A DNA stretch of 32,847 nucleotides, taken from NCBI GenBank assembly GCA_030684935.1, contig JAUXXH010000059.1, positions 1-32,847 of the forward strand. Reading direction: 5' to 3'. The DNA is from Pseudolabrys sp. Lineage in GTDB: Bacteria > Pseudomonadota > Alphaproteobacteria > Rhizobiales > Xanthobacteraceae. The notes under the pieces are model-generated. The model made no database searches, was not told where the DNA came from, and worked only from the letters and a program-made list of their open reading frames with translations. The position numbers were made by a program, and so were the translations under genes. Below, in pieces: positions 21,757 to 29,050 of this stretch (positions are counted from its first letter, which is position 1; every line of letters starts with the position of its first letter).

Positions 21757-21954
21757 ATGACAGCCAAAAAAACCGACAACCAACGCTTCGACCATCTTTT
21801 ACAGATGATGGCTACCCAACCCGAACCTTCGGGAAAGCCTGCAAAAGCAACTCGAACATCAAAGCAGGCTGCTGGCGCAGGTTATGGCGATACTCGAACT
21901 CGTGCAGGTAAGACTGCAAGTGCTTCTTCGAAACCCAAACGTAAGTCCCGTTGA
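21757..21954 (+). CDS. Small basic protein overlapping the transposase 3' end
   Basis: A 65-aa reading frame beginning 3 bp after the passenger membrane protein stop, so translation may be coupled; no separate ribosome site is visible. The N-terminus MTAKKTDNQRFDHLLQMMA looks like a genuine short helix. The rest is Lys/Ser/Thr/Ala-rich and probably disordered. Its last 143 bases are antisense to the transposase C-terminus. It could be a real second passenger or an accidental frame over the transposase gene. Confidence 0.45.
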   Translation: MTAKKTDNQRFDHLLQMMATQPEPSGKPAKATRTSKQAAGAGYGDTRTRAGKTASASSKPKRKSR

Positions 21955-22702
21955 TCCCGCGCTTCACGTTCGCCCAGAACGCTTCGATGTTGTTCGTATG
22001 CACGTCGCCGCGAACGTACTCTTTGGCTGAGTGATCGACGGTCTCGTGATCGAAGCCGTGACGCTCGGTCAGGGAGCGGAAATTCGAAGCTTCGTCGGTG
22101 TGGATTTTAGAACCCGGCTTCGCCAGTTTCAGAATGTGCGGAACGATGGTCCCCGCGTCACGGCTTTGAACATGCCGCGTCACCACGTCCCCGCCCCGCT
22201 CAATGATGCCGAACACTACGGCCTTGTCATCGGCAGGCTTGCCGTCCTTGTGCGGGTCATGGCCGCCGACAAACATTTCGTCCGCTTCCAGCGTCTTGCC
22301 GGGTCCGCCAATCGGGTAGTCACCGTCAACATAGCCCATGTACTTGCGGATCAGATTGCACATGCGCCAAGCGGTTTTGTAGGTCACGCCCAACTGGCGT
22401 TGCACCTCTTTCGCCGCCACGCCGTTCCGCGAAGCGCAGAACAGGAACATGACGTAGAACCAGTCCCGGAGGCTGGTGCGGGTCTTTTCAAAGGGCGTCC
22501 CGGCGGTCGGATAGACTTGATAGCCGCAGTGTTCGCAGGTGAAGCAGCGGCGGGCTTTGACCCGGTAAAAGGTCGCTTCCTTGTGGCAGCCCATACAGGT
22601 CAGTCGCTCGCCGTACCGGGTGCGCATCAGGTGATTTAGGCAGCTTTCCTCGTCCGGAAACCGCTTCTGGAACTCTCGGACTGTTGGACCTTTGCGAGCC
22701 AT
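21812..22702 (-). CDS. IS1595-family (ISXO2-like) transposase
   Basis: A 296-aa transposase that cuts and joins the element ends. The N-terminal zinc ribbon has ligands Cys36, Cys39, Cys56 and Cys59 (CMGC, CEHC). It is followed by a helix-turn-helix-like part (VAAKEVQRQLGVTYKTAWRM) and the ISXO2-type DDE core: Asp141 in LEADEMFVGG, Asp203 in IHTDEASNFR, and the third acidic/amide site in NNIEAFW (Asn238 or Glu240). The length is complete and uninterrupted, so the enzyme may be active. The ATG has AGGGGG about 8 bases upstream. Confidence 0.93.
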   Translation of the reverse strand: MARKGPTVREFQKRFPDEESCLNHLMRTRYGERLTCMGCHKEATFYRVKARRCFTCEHCGYQVYPTAGTPFEKTRTSLRDWFYVMFLFCASRNGVAAKEVQRQLGVTYKTAWRMCNLIRKYMGYVDGDYPIGGPGKTLEADEMFVGGHDPHKDGKPADDKAVVFGIIERGGDVVTRHVQSRDAGTIVPHILKLAKPGSKIHTDEASNFRSLTERHGFDHETVDHSAKEYVRGDVHTNNIEAFWANVKRGINGTYVWVSKKHLQSYLHEFEYRHNLRQQPALMFELLLQAFPKVRVG

Positions 22703-22774
22703 AACCGCTACCCCCTACCCGGAATAGATATGTTATGGCACGTTCTGTTCTAACTGTCTAGAGGGGATATATGC

Positions 22775-22783
22775 GGGGGTAGG
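22775..22783. repeat. Right target-site duplication of the IS1595-family element
   Basis: GGGGGTAGG is identical to 20859-20867 and directly follows the right inverted repeat. The next 190 bp to 22974 show no gene I can support; they are the former upstream flank of recA. Confidence 0.7.
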
Positions 22784-22974
22784 TACTGTCCTGTTTTGCC
22801 CCCTGGTGGCCGGATTTGAATTTGGGGAGTGGCCTAGTTTGAAATGTGCACCAACAATTAAAGGCAATATCCGCGCACGAATCTAACTATAACGCGCCAA
22901 GCTTCGGCGCTTTCGGGTTTCGGTTAGGTCCAATAGGTATTTGCCCTTACTGTCCCCGAATATCGGGGGAGCGC

Positions 22975-23217
22975 ATGACTATCTCGTATGAACGTCAAGA
23001 GTTGCGGAGACTGGCGCTTCTGCCGATCCGGCATCTGCAAGACTACGCCGACGACTACACAGTCAATTGCCGCGTTGGCAAAATCATCTCGGCTCACCAG
23101 TTGCCCGAGGTCGGCTGGGATTCGACCCTGCAATTCAGCTTAGAAGTCACGATGAGAGGACGCGAATGTCACTCGCCGGCTGGTACCACCACAAGGCCGA
23201 TCAAAGTGCCCGGTTAG
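22975..23217 (+). CDS. Hypothetical protein, 80 aa
   Basis: The ATG at 22975 (MTISYERQELRRLALLPIRH) follows a GGGGGAG run about 4 bases upstream, a good ribosome site; the frame extends upstream to 22846 but without one. The product has an amphipathic, basic N-terminal part and no recognisable domain. Its end overlaps the start of the next small gene by 52 bases in another frame, which makes one of the two less secure. It lies in lower-GC DNA between the IS element and the thioesterase. Confidence 0.4.
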   Translation: MTISYERQELRRLALLPIRHLQDYADDYTVNCRVGKIISAHQLPEVGWDSTLQFSLEVTMRGRECHSPAGTTTRPIKVPG

Positions 23218-23333
23218 CCAAGCAAGCCCACACTAGAAAGACGCGCGCCTGTTTTGCTAGCGAGCAAATCTTCTGGCGCAGAATGGCCGCGAAACTCGAC
23301 AAAAAGAGCGGGTTTGGAAAAGAACCTAAGTGA
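23166..23333 (+). CDS. Small conserved-type hypothetical protein, 55 aa
   Basis: MSLAGWYHHKADQSARLAKQ resembles a group of very short Bradyrhizobium-type proteins of the form Y-Y-R-x-K-A-D-Q-C-A-R-L-A followed by an R-A-R-F-x-x-E-x-x-x-W block. Here the second block reads TRACFASEQIFWRRMA. The ATG at 23166 has AGAGGA 5 bases upstream. The function of this group is unknown; the pattern suggests a short two-helix protein. The family link is from memory, not a search. Confidence 0.6.
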   Translation: MSLAGWYHHKADQSARLAKQAHTRKTRACFASEQIFWRRMAAKLDKKSGFGKEPK

Positions 23334-23343
23334 CAGCCAGTAG

Positions 23344-23369
23344 GGCGGATTAGCTAAGCGTCCTCCGCC
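23344..23369. repeat. Short palindromic repeat fragment (GGCGGATTAG type)
   Basis: GGCGGA (23344-23349) faces TCCGCC (23364-23369) around TTAGCTAAGCGTCC. A related piece, AGAAGCGTAATCCGC, occurs at 23787-23801. Both look like parts of a GTAGGGCGGATTAGC/GCGTAATCCGCC repeat that I recall as common in Rhizobiales genomes. Confidence 0.45.
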
Positions 23370-23441
23370 AGGGACCGGCTCCGGACATTGCGCAAATACG
23401 CTACGATCCTGTTTGATTTGAACCCAGAACGGGGGATTGAG

Positions 23442-23684
23442 TTAGACGCCGTCCAGGATGCTGCCGAGAACCTTGGCAACACTACTTGCGGCCGTCTCAA
23501 GGGTACCGTTCGCTGCGGCAACCCCCGTTTCTATGACAGCCGTGGCTTCCGCAGAGGCATCGCACGCGCCCTCCCCAAGTGGGCCGACGAGGTCGAGCGG
23601 ATTGACGCCGTCGAGAACGCTCGGCCGTGCCCGCTCCTCCGTTTTTTGAGTTTCTTCCGCAGGGAACACAACTGCCCTAACCAT
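23442..23684 (-). CDS. Hypothetical protein, 80 aa
   Basis: An 80-aa frame starting MVRAVVFPAEETQKTEERAR and ending VAKVLGSILDGV. A GGAGA run lies about 10 bases before the ATG, and the codons end mostly in G or C as in the host. The acidic, Ala-rich C-terminal half could form an amphipathic helix. No family is recognised. The overlapping plus-strand frame (23388-23735) starts with TTG and has an unlikely composition, so this strand is preferred. The following 210 bp to 23897 contain no gene I can support. Confidence 0.42.
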   Translation of the reverse strand: MVRAVVFPAEETQKTEERARPSVLDGVNPLDLVGPLGEGACDASAEATAVIETGVAAANGTLETAASSVAKVLGSILDGV

Positions 23685-23897
23685 TTCGCTGCATCTCCAA
23701 CAAAACCTTTGGCTAGCAACATAAAATTAAATTAACGCGAATCTGAGTACACAAATTTTAAGTAGGCTTGGCCGCGCGCGGACTAGAGAAGCGTAATCCG
23801 CGAGCGAGGGCGTCTGCGGTTCAACAATCCCACCCTTGCCCCTTCCGGTTCCTTGGTCTGAACTGACCACCCCTGCCCCCCCCCGGAACACCGCCCC

Positions 23898-24332
23898 ATG
23901 CCCGACCCCCACGCCCGCATCGCCGCCAGCTTCGCCCGCCAGGGCCTGATGACCACGCTCGGCGCCACGCTCACCAGCGTCACGGCGGGCCGCGTCGAGA
24001 TATCGCTCGTGCCCGCCCCCGCGATCTCACAGCAGCACGGCTTCGTCCATGCCGGCGCGGTGGCGGCGATCGCCGACAGCGCCGCCGGCTACGCCGCGCT
24101 CAGCCTGATGCCGGAAGGCACGGGCGTCCTCACCACCGAGTTCAAGATCAACCTGATGGCGCCGGCCGCCGGCGAGCGCCTGATCGCGCGCGGCCGCGTG
24201 GTCAAGGCCGGCCGCACCCTGACGGTCGCGCAGGCCGAGGTGTTCGCCGTCGCCAACGGCGCCGAGAAGCTGGTCGCGCTCTTGACCGCGACCATGATGG
24301 CGGTCACCGGCCGCGACGGCATCGGCGACTGA
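23898..24332 (+). CDS. PaaI-family hotdog-fold thioesterase
   Basis: A 144-aa hotdog thioesterase, hydrolysing acyl-CoA; the PaaI group often acts on aromatic acyl-CoAs, but the substrate is unknown here. The signature is QHGFVHAGAVAAIADSAAGYAA (residues about 45-66), with the H-G-x-x-x-x-G loop and the catalytic Asp on the central helix. It is followed by LTTEFKINLMAPAAGERLIARG, typical of the family. The ATG at 23898 has only a weak ribosome site in a C-rich leader. No pathway genes are adjacent. Confidence 0.88.
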   Translation: MPDPHARIAASFARQGLMTTLGATLTSVTAGRVEISLVPAPAISQQHGFVHAGAVAAIADSAAGYAALSLMPEGTGVLTTEFKINLMAPAAGERLIARGRVVKAGRTLTVAQAEVFAVANGAEKLVALLTATMMAVTGRDGIGD

Positions 24333-24446
24333 CGTCCCGCCGCGCCGTTAGCCACGATGCGCAGCGCCATCCACAATCTCGCCCGTTCCGGTTGCAGCCG
24401 GTCCGCTTTTGTCGGTAGATGCCCGCCGGGAAACGGGGGGTTCAAG

Positions 24447-24857
24447 ATGCGTATGATGTGGATGGCCGCGCTGTGTGGCGCGGTGGCGGGCGGCTGCGCC
24501 AAAAATGCCGACCAGGTCGCGGCGACCTATATCTCGCCGGTCACCTATGAAGCCTATACCTGTCCGCAACTGGCCGAGGAGGCGCAGCGCGTCTCATCGC
24601 GCGCGGCGCAGGCCGCCGGCGTTCAGGATTCCAAGGCGACCAACGACAAGGTGGCGATGGGCGTCGGCCTGATCGTGTTCTGGCCGGCGATGCTGCTGAC
24701 CAAGGGTAATGACGAGACGACGGCGGAACTGGCGCGGCTGCGCGGCCAGATGGACGCCATCGAACAGACTTCGATCAAGAAGAAATGCGGCATCACCTTT
24801 CAGCCGGTGACACCGGTCGCCGCCGCGGCGCCCGAGCACAACGTGGCGACGCGGTAA
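24447..24857 (+). CDS. Small lipoprotein of unknown function
   Basis: A 136-aa predicted lipoprotein. MRMMWMAALCGAVAGGCAKN is a short signal with lipobox VAGG-C, putting the lipidated Cys at residue 17. The mature part includes SPVTYEAYTCPQLAEEAQRV (residues about 30-49), a hydrophobic stretch KVAMGVGLIVFWPAMLLTKG (about 68-87), and helix TAELARLRGQMDAIEQTSIK. The ATG at 24447 was chosen over 24357 because it starts exactly at the signal and follows a G-run. The YTCPQL...GLIVFWPAMLL arrangement is reminiscent of small metabolic-stress lipoproteins in Rhizobiales; the function is not known. Confidence 0.8.
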   Translation: MRMMWMAALCGAVAGGCAKNADQVAATYISPVTYEAYTCPQLAEEAQRVSSRAAQAAGVQDSKATNDKVAMGVGLIVFWPAMLLTKGNDETTAELARLRGQMDAIEQTSIKKKCGITFQPVTPVAAAAPEHNVATR

Positions 24858-24918
24858 CGCGTCAGCGCAGCCGGATTGTGCCGCCGCGCGATCCGGAACT
24901 TGGGTTCGGAACTTCAGT

Positions 24919-25113
24919 TCAGTTCTGGTATTCGGAGAGCATCAGCTTCAGCGCGGCCTTGCCGGCGCGGTTGGCTTCGCTCATCGACTCGAAATAGACC
25001 TCGGAATGGCCGATCGGGCTGGTGCGCCCGGCGCGGTAGATCTCCCAGCGCCATGGCTTGGGCGGACGGGCGCGGTTCTTCACCACAACGGAGAAATCGG
25101 CGTGTTCGATCAT
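24919..25113 (-). CDS. Conserved-type hypothetical protein, 64 aa
   Basis: The product MIEHADFSVVVKNRARPPKP... contains WRWEIYRAGRTSPI and SMSEANRAGKAALKLML. I recall this pattern from short uncharacterised Bradyrhizobium/Rhodopseudomonas proteins (W-x-W-E-I-Y-R-A-G-R, then A-x-R-A-G-x-x-A-L). The alternating pattern suggests a small beta-hairpin plus helix. The ATG has AAGG about 10 bases upstream. Nothing shows a function. Confidence 0.65.
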   Translation of the reverse strand: MIEHADFSVVVKNRARPPKPWRWEIYRAGRTSPIGHSEVYFESMSEANRAGKAALKLMLSEYQN

Positions 25114-25319
25114 GATGATCGGACCTTACCGCACTGCGCCGCGTTTCGATACGAAATTCGCGCCGCAGCCGATTATTTGCGCGCCAGAGGCCCGCGCTCC
25201 TTAATTGCGCCCAGAACTTTAACCTTACTCGTTCACTGCAACATCCAAGCGCCGTTGGCCCGGCAGATGCAACCGACTAGGTTGCCGGGGCTGTTGCGGT
25301 CACCAACGGAGTAGCCGGA

Positions 25320-25451
25320 ATGACCGACCAATGCGTGCGGCTGGGCATGGCGATTGTCATCATCGCCCTGATCTCGCTGTTCATGTACCAGTTGAGCGGC
25401 CGCGCCAGCGCCTTTGCGCCGGCGGTTCCCGCCATCAGCCATCCCCGCTAG
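25320..25451 (+). CDS. Very small single-span membrane protein, 43 aa
   Basis: The frame starts MTDQCVRLGMAIVIIALISL and ends AISHPR. Residues about 7-24 are a continuous hydrophobic span, giving a one-pass membrane peptide with a short Ala/Pro-rich tail. CGGAG lies about 8 bases before the ATG, a plausible ribosome site. Its last 17 bases overlap the convergent gene ending at 25435. Small-ORF calls are inherently uncertain, but the membrane span plus ribosome site make it credible. Confidence 0.5.
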   Translation: MTDQCVRLGMAIVIIALISLFMYQLSGRASAFAPAVPAISHPR

Positions 25452-25650
25452 CGCCCACGCCCACCTGTTCCGGGGACCAGATTCGCCAGTGCGTCGGCCG
25501 TATATCGAGCCGTTCGCGGGTTTCCGCGTTCATCCAGCCGTTGAGAATGCGCCGGCACGGGAACACCAGCGCGTGCGGACCGTCCGCGTCGAACACGGCC
25601 AGTTCCAGATCGCAGTCGGACGGCGGCGCCGTCGCAATCGTTTGCCACAT
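25435..25650 (-). CDS. Conserved-type hypothetical protein, 71 aa
   Basis: From the ATG at 25650 the protein begins MWQTIATAPPSDCDLELAVF, then DADGPHALVFPCRRILNGW and RPTHWRIWSP. The M-W-Q-T-I-x-x-A-P start and the R-P-T-H-W-R motif match short uncharacterised Rhizobiales and phage-like proteins (a DUF551-like pattern, from memory). A GTG start 14 codons upstream (25692) is possible. No operon partner is visible. Confidence 0.65.
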   Translation of the reverse strand: MWQTIATAPPSDCDLELAVFDADGPHALVFPCRRILNGWMNAETRERLDIRPTHWRIWSPEQVGVGASGDG

Positions 25651-25792
25651 GACGCAACTATGCGCGCCCGCTTTGGCCCGGCTTTGACGCACATCACATT
25701 TGCGCAGAAGACAGGGCGGAAAGGCCGCCGCAGGCCGCCCGGGATTTGATCTGGATCAATCAAGCCGCAAGCGGGTTCGGCGACCGTCAACC

Positions 25793-25975
25793 ATGCAATC
25801 GCCTCCGCGCCCCGTCATCCGCCACTGCCCGCTCTGCCGCATCGCCATGCAGGGCAGCCGGTCGCGCGAGGGTCTGCCCCGCTTCGACACCTTTGAATGC
25901 CTGACGTGCCGGACCGTGATCAGCGAGACGCCGGTGATCCCGCCGGCCGGCCGCCCGCCGGATCGCGCTGAATGA
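25793..25975 (+). CDS. Small zinc-ribbon protein, 60 aa
   Basis: A short protein starting MQSPPRPVIRHCPLCRIAMQ. Two knuckles, CPLC (residues 12-15) and CLTC (about 37-40), with FDTFECLTCRTVIS between and after, form a likely zinc ribbon. It resembles many short Bradyrhizobium-type zinc-ribbon proteins of unknown role. The ATG at 25793 lacks a strong ribosome site. Its 3' end overlaps the end of the convergent PAS/PYP-like gene by 56 bases. Confidence 0.6.
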   Translation: MQSPPRPVIRHCPLCRIAMQGSRSREGLPRFDTFECLTCRTVISETPVIPPAGRPPDRAE

Positions 25976-26333
25976 ACATCCAGACACCGCCCTTGCGCGA
26001 CGACTGCACGCGGATGCGCAGCTCGCGATTCGGGTCGCCGTAATCGCCCGGCCAGGCGATCTCGAGATCGACCGGCCCCTCCTCCATCGCCCGCGTGACG
26101 CGGCCGCGGAATTCGTCGCTGCCCATGCAGGCCGAGATCTCGAACATGTTGAGCCCGAGCGGCGTCTTGCCGTAGCCCGACAGCCGCGCCTCGGTCTCGC
26201 TGTAGAACAGAACGATGCCGGCGCGGTCGAGCAGGATGACGCCGAACGGCAGGTTGTCGAGATCGTACTGGCTGAGCTGCTCGATGCGGGCCGCGAGATC
26301 GGGCGCATCGAAGTCGATGTCGGCCCGCGCCAT
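25920..26333 (-). CDS. PAS-domain protein resembling photoactive yellow protein (PYP)
   Basis: A 137-aa single-PAS cytosolic protein that aligns along its length to Halorhodospira PYP. DLDNLPFGVILLDRAGIVLF corresponds to PYP residues about 23-41. FYSETEARLSGYG corresponds to QYNAAEGDITGRD, so Tyr44 and Glu48 match PYP Tyr42 and Glu46, which hydrogen-bond the chromophore. ISACMGSDEFRG matches VAPCTDSPEFYG, so Cys69 matches the cysteine that carries p-coumaric acid. GGVWMFIQR matches DSYWVFVKR. Differences are a one-residue gap before the Cys, Tyr54 in place of Arg52, and a 14-residue Pro/Gly tail. The start could also be 26354 or 26372. No tyrosine ammonia-lyase or pCA ligase is in the window. 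It may instead be a non-photoactive PYP-like PAS sensor. Confidence 0.78.
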   Translation of the reverse strand: MARADIDFDAPDLAARIEQLSQYDLDNLPFGVILLDRAGIVLFYSETEARLSGYGKTPLGLNMFEISACMGSDEFRGRVTRAMEEGPVDLEIAWPGDYGDPNRELRIRVQSSRKGGVWMFIQRDPAGGRPAGSPASR

Positions 26334-26571
26334 TCCTGTTCCCGTGGCACCCATGGCGCGCATCTTTCGCATGTGACCGGCGCCGCGATACTGGGGCGGC
26401 GCCCGCGACCGTGCCATGCGCCCGTCCGAGTCGACAAGCAGGGCTGCCGGCCCACACGGTGATCTATTCACTTGCGCGCAAAGCAATCTGTGCGTGCGAT
26501 GCATGCGAACAAATCCGTCGGTTGGTTCGCTATCGAACACAGCGCGCGGAAGAACGCTGCCGGGCTGCCTT

Positions 26572-27390
26572 TCAGATGATCGCCTTGCGGATTTTGGCCG
26601 CGATCAGTTCGCTGACAATCACGGTGGCGAAGATCATGAGCAGGATCAGCGTCACCTGCGGCCAGGCCAGCACGTTGAGCGAGGATTCCAGCGCCAGCCC
26701 GAGCCCGCCGGCGCCGACCAGGCCCAGCACCGTCGACTCGCGGATGTTGATGTCCCAGCGAAACACGTTGATCGAGGCAAAGGCCGGCATGATCTGCGGC
26801 ACGATGCCGTAGATCATCACCTGCGCCGGGCTGGCGCCGGTGGCGCGGATCGCCTCGACCTGGCGCTCGTCGATTTCCTCGATCGCCTCGTAGAGCAGCT
26901 TGCCGATGAAACCGATCGAGCGCAGCGCGATGGCGATTATGCCGGCGAACACGCCGGGTCCCAGGATCGCCACCAGCAGCAGGCCCCAGATCAGCGCATT
27001 GATCGACCGCGACGCGACGATGATGAAGAGCGCGACCGGCCGCACCAGCACGGCGCTCGGGGTGGTGTTGCGGGCGGCGAGAAAAGCCACCGGCGTCGCC
27101 AGCACGATCGCCAGCAGCGTGCCCATGGTGGCGATGTTGATGGTGTCCCACAGCGGCCGCCACAGCCGGCCGGCGTAATCCCAGCGCGGCGGCATCATGC
27201 GGCCGAAAATGTCGGCGGCCTGCGCCGGCGCGCTGGCGACGAAGGCCCAGATCGTGTCCGCCGTCATCACCCGCCAGCAGAACACCGTCAGCGCGATCAA
27301 AGCGAACCAGCCGGCAAACCGCGCCAGGCTTTCGCCGGGCGTCAGGTGCCGCCAGGCCAGCCGTCCGTCGCTCTGCTGCGTGACCGGCAT
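26572..27390 (-). CDS. phnE: Phosphonate-type ABC transporter permease (second PhnE)
   Basis: A 272-aa inner-membrane permease of the PhnE family, with about six spans. The coupling loop that contacts the ATPase is EAIRATGASPAQVMIYGIVP (residues about 180-199). It is followed by the family's FRWDINIRESTVLGLVGAGG, which characterises phosphonate/phosphite/phosphate-type permeases. The start ATG overlaps the stop of the preceding permease as TAATG, indicating translational coupling. This copy has a longer N-terminus ([20 protein letters not shown]) than the first. Two different PhnE subunits presumably form a heterodimeric channel. Confidence 0.93.
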   Translation of the reverse strand: MPVTQQSDGRLAWRHLTPGESLARFAGWFALIALTVFCWRVMTADTIWAFVASAPAQAADIFGRMMPPRWDYAGRLWRPLWDTINIATMGTLLAIVLATPVAFLAARNTTPSAVLVRPVALFIIVASRSINALIWGLLLVAILGPGVFAGIIAIALRSIGFIGKLLYEAIEEIDERQVEAIRATGASPAQVMIYGIVPQIMPAFASINVFRWDINIRESTVLGLVGAGGLGLALESSLNVLAWPQVTLILLMIFATVIVSELIAAKIRKAII

Positions 27391-28205
27391 TACTGCACAC
27401 GCCGCCGGATGAAGCCGGAAGAGTATTCGCACACCATGACGATGCCGATGATCAGCAGCAAAATGGCGGCGGCGCTGTCGTATTCGTAGCGGTCGAGCGC
27501 GGTGTTGAGCGTGGCGCCGATGCCGCCGGCGCCGACAATGCCGACCACGGCAGACTCGCGGAAATTGATGTCGAAACGGTACAGCGACAGCCCGACCAGC
27601 CGCGGCATCACCTGCGGCGAGACGGCGTAGGCGACGACCTGCCACCACGACGCGCCGGTGGCGCGCACGGCTTCCAGTTGCGCCGGATCGGCCTCCTCGA
27701 TGTCGTCGGCCAGCAGCTTGCCGAGAAAGCCGATGGTCGACAGCGACAGCGTGAGAAAACCGGCGAAGGGACCGAAGCCGAACATGGCGACGAAGAAGAT
27801 GGCGATGATGATTTCCTGAAACGTGCGCGCAAAGGCGATGACGGCGCGGCACACGACATAGAGCCAGGCCGGCGCGATATTGCGCGCGGCGCCGAGACCG
27901 AACGGCACCGACAGCGCGATGCCGGCCACCGTCGCCGTGACCGTCATAGTCAGGCTCTCGATCATGCCGGTCGAGATGTCGCTCCAGCGCGAGGTGAAGT
28001 CCGGCGCCAGAAAGCCGGCCAGGAAACGCCCGCCGCGCACCAGACCCTCGGACACGCGGGCCCAGTTCACATCCACGGTTCCGGTGCCGACGATGAGATA
28101 GAGGATCGCGCCCAGAACGATCGCCCAGCGCAGCCGCGCGTCCGGAATGAGTGGCGGCCGCGACCAGCGCCGCGGATAGGCCGGCGTGGCGGCGCCGGCG
28201 CTCAT
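27390..28205 (-). CDS. phnE: Phosphonate-type ABC transporter permease (first PhnE)
   Basis: A 271-aa permease with about six membrane spans. The EAA-like loop [20 protein letters not shown] and [20 protein letters not shown] show the PhnE family. It overlaps phnC by 4 bp (ATGA) and the next permease by 1 bp, so the three genes are tightly coupled. It shares the same fold and motifs with its neighbour but is clearly diverged, pointing to an old duplication rather than a recent one. Confidence 0.93.
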   Translation of the reverse strand: MSAGAATPAYPRRWSRPPLIPDARLRWAIVLGAILYLIVGTGTVDVNWARVSEGLVRGGRFLAGFLAPDFTSRWSDISTGMIESLTMTVTATVAGIALSVPFGLGAARNIAPAWLYVVCRAVIAFARTFQEIIIAIFFVAMFGFGPFAGFLTLSLSTIGFLGKLLADDIEEADPAQLEAVRATGASWWQVVAYAVSPQVMPRLVGLSLYRFDINFRESAVVGIVGAGGIGATLNTALDRYEYDSAAAILLLIIGIVMVCEYSSGFIRRRVQ

Positions 28206-29035
28206 GCGGCGCCGGCGACGATGCGGCGCTCGGCCTCGATCGCCAGCGCGGCGGCGGTGTCGTCCTCGTCGTCGTCGCGGGCGGCGGTCCTGGTCCAGTC
28301 CTCCTCGCCGTAGATGCGGGTCAGCACCTCGGCGGTGAGCCCGGCGGCGGGACCGTCATAGACGATCGCGCCGGCGCGCAGCCCGACGATGCGCGGCAAA
28401 AACAGCTGCGCCAGCCCGACGTCGTGGATATTGACGATGGTGGCAAAGCCACGCTCGGCGCAGACTTCCAGCAGCAGCCGCATCACCTGGCGCGACGTCT
28501 TGGGATCGAGGCTGGCGGTCGGCTCGTCGACCAGCAGCAGATCCGGATCCTGCATCAAAGCGCGGGCAATGCCGACGCGCTGGCGCTGGCCGCCGGACAG
28601 GGCGTCGGCGCGCTTGTCGACCTGGTCCATCAGGCCGACCCGGTCGAGCACGGCGAAGGCCTTCGCGATGTCGGCTTCCGGAAAGCGGCGCAGCCAGCTC
28701 GCCCAGAAACCGACATAGCCGAGCCGGCCCGACAGCACGTTCTCCATCACGGTCAGGCGTTCGACCAGCGCGTATTCCTGGAAGATCATGCCGATGCGCC
28801 GCCGCACCCGCCGCAACTCGCGGCGGCCGAGCCCGGTGATCTCGGTGTCGCCGACATAAATCTTGCCGGCGGTCGGCTCGACCAGCCGGTTGACGCAGCG
28901 GATCAGCGTCGACTTGCCGGCGCCCGACGGCCCGATCAGGCCGACCACCTGCCCCTTGCCGACGGTGAGGTCGACGCCGCGCAAGGCGGCGTCGCCTGTT
29001 CTATAGGTCTTGGTGAGACCCTCAATTCTCAGCAT
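28202..29035 (-). CDS. phnC: Phosphonate-type ABC transporter ATP-binding protein PhnC
   Basis: A 277-aa ATPase that powers the importer. Walker [10 protein letters not shown] (residues about 35-43), Q-loop [19 protein letters not shown], signature [15 protein letters not shown] and Walker [14 protein letters not shown] are all intact, with the switch His in NIHDVGLA. The C-terminus has an acidic extension (RDDDEDD) beyond the family core. It begins 15 bp after phnD and overlaps the first permease. Substrate class (phosphonate, phosphite or phosphate) is not set by this subunit. Confidence 0.95.
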   Translation of the reverse strand: MLRIEGLTKTYRTGDAALRGVDLTVGKGQVVGLIGPSGAGKSTLIRCVNRLVEPTAGKIYVGDTEITGLGRRELRRVRRRIGMIFQEYALVERLTVMENVLSGRLGYVGFWASWLRRFPEADIAKAFAVLDRVGLMDQVDKRADALSGGQRQRVGIARALMQDPDLLLVDEPTASLDPKTSRQVMRLLLEVCAERGFATIVNIHDVGLAQLFLPRIVGLRAGAIVYDGPAAGLTAEVLTRIYGEEDWTRTAARDDDEDDTAAALAIEAERRIVAGAA

Positions 29036-29050
29036 GAAAGCAGTTTAGCG

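Larger units (their letters stand above)
20868..22774. mobile_element. IS1595-family insertion element carrying passenger genes (1.9 kb)
   Basis: The element is bounded by imperfect terminal inverted repeats: GCCATATATCCCCT at 20868-20881, and at 22762-22774 the complement of GCATATATCCCCT (they differ by one inserted base). A few bases further in, GGAACAG and AGAACAG resemble each other. GGGGGTAGG is duplicated directly outside both ends. Inside are a transposase on the minus strand and two genes on the plus strand. At 1907 bp it is about twice a simple IS1595-type element (0.7-1.1 kb), the difference being the passengers; passenger-bearing subgroups of IS1595 are known. It is inserted between recA and its former upstream neighbours. 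Its GC content is lower than the flanking core genes. Confidence 0.82.

Noticed and set aside
23388..23735. 115-codon plus-strand frame
   Set aside because: It starts with TTG without a ribosome site, and the minus-strand 80-aa frame in the same place has a better start and composition.
26572..27852. Longer reading of the second phnE starting at 27852
   Set aside because: The extra N-terminus is Arg/His-rich translation of phnE 1 in another frame. The ATG at 27390 gives a normal permease.
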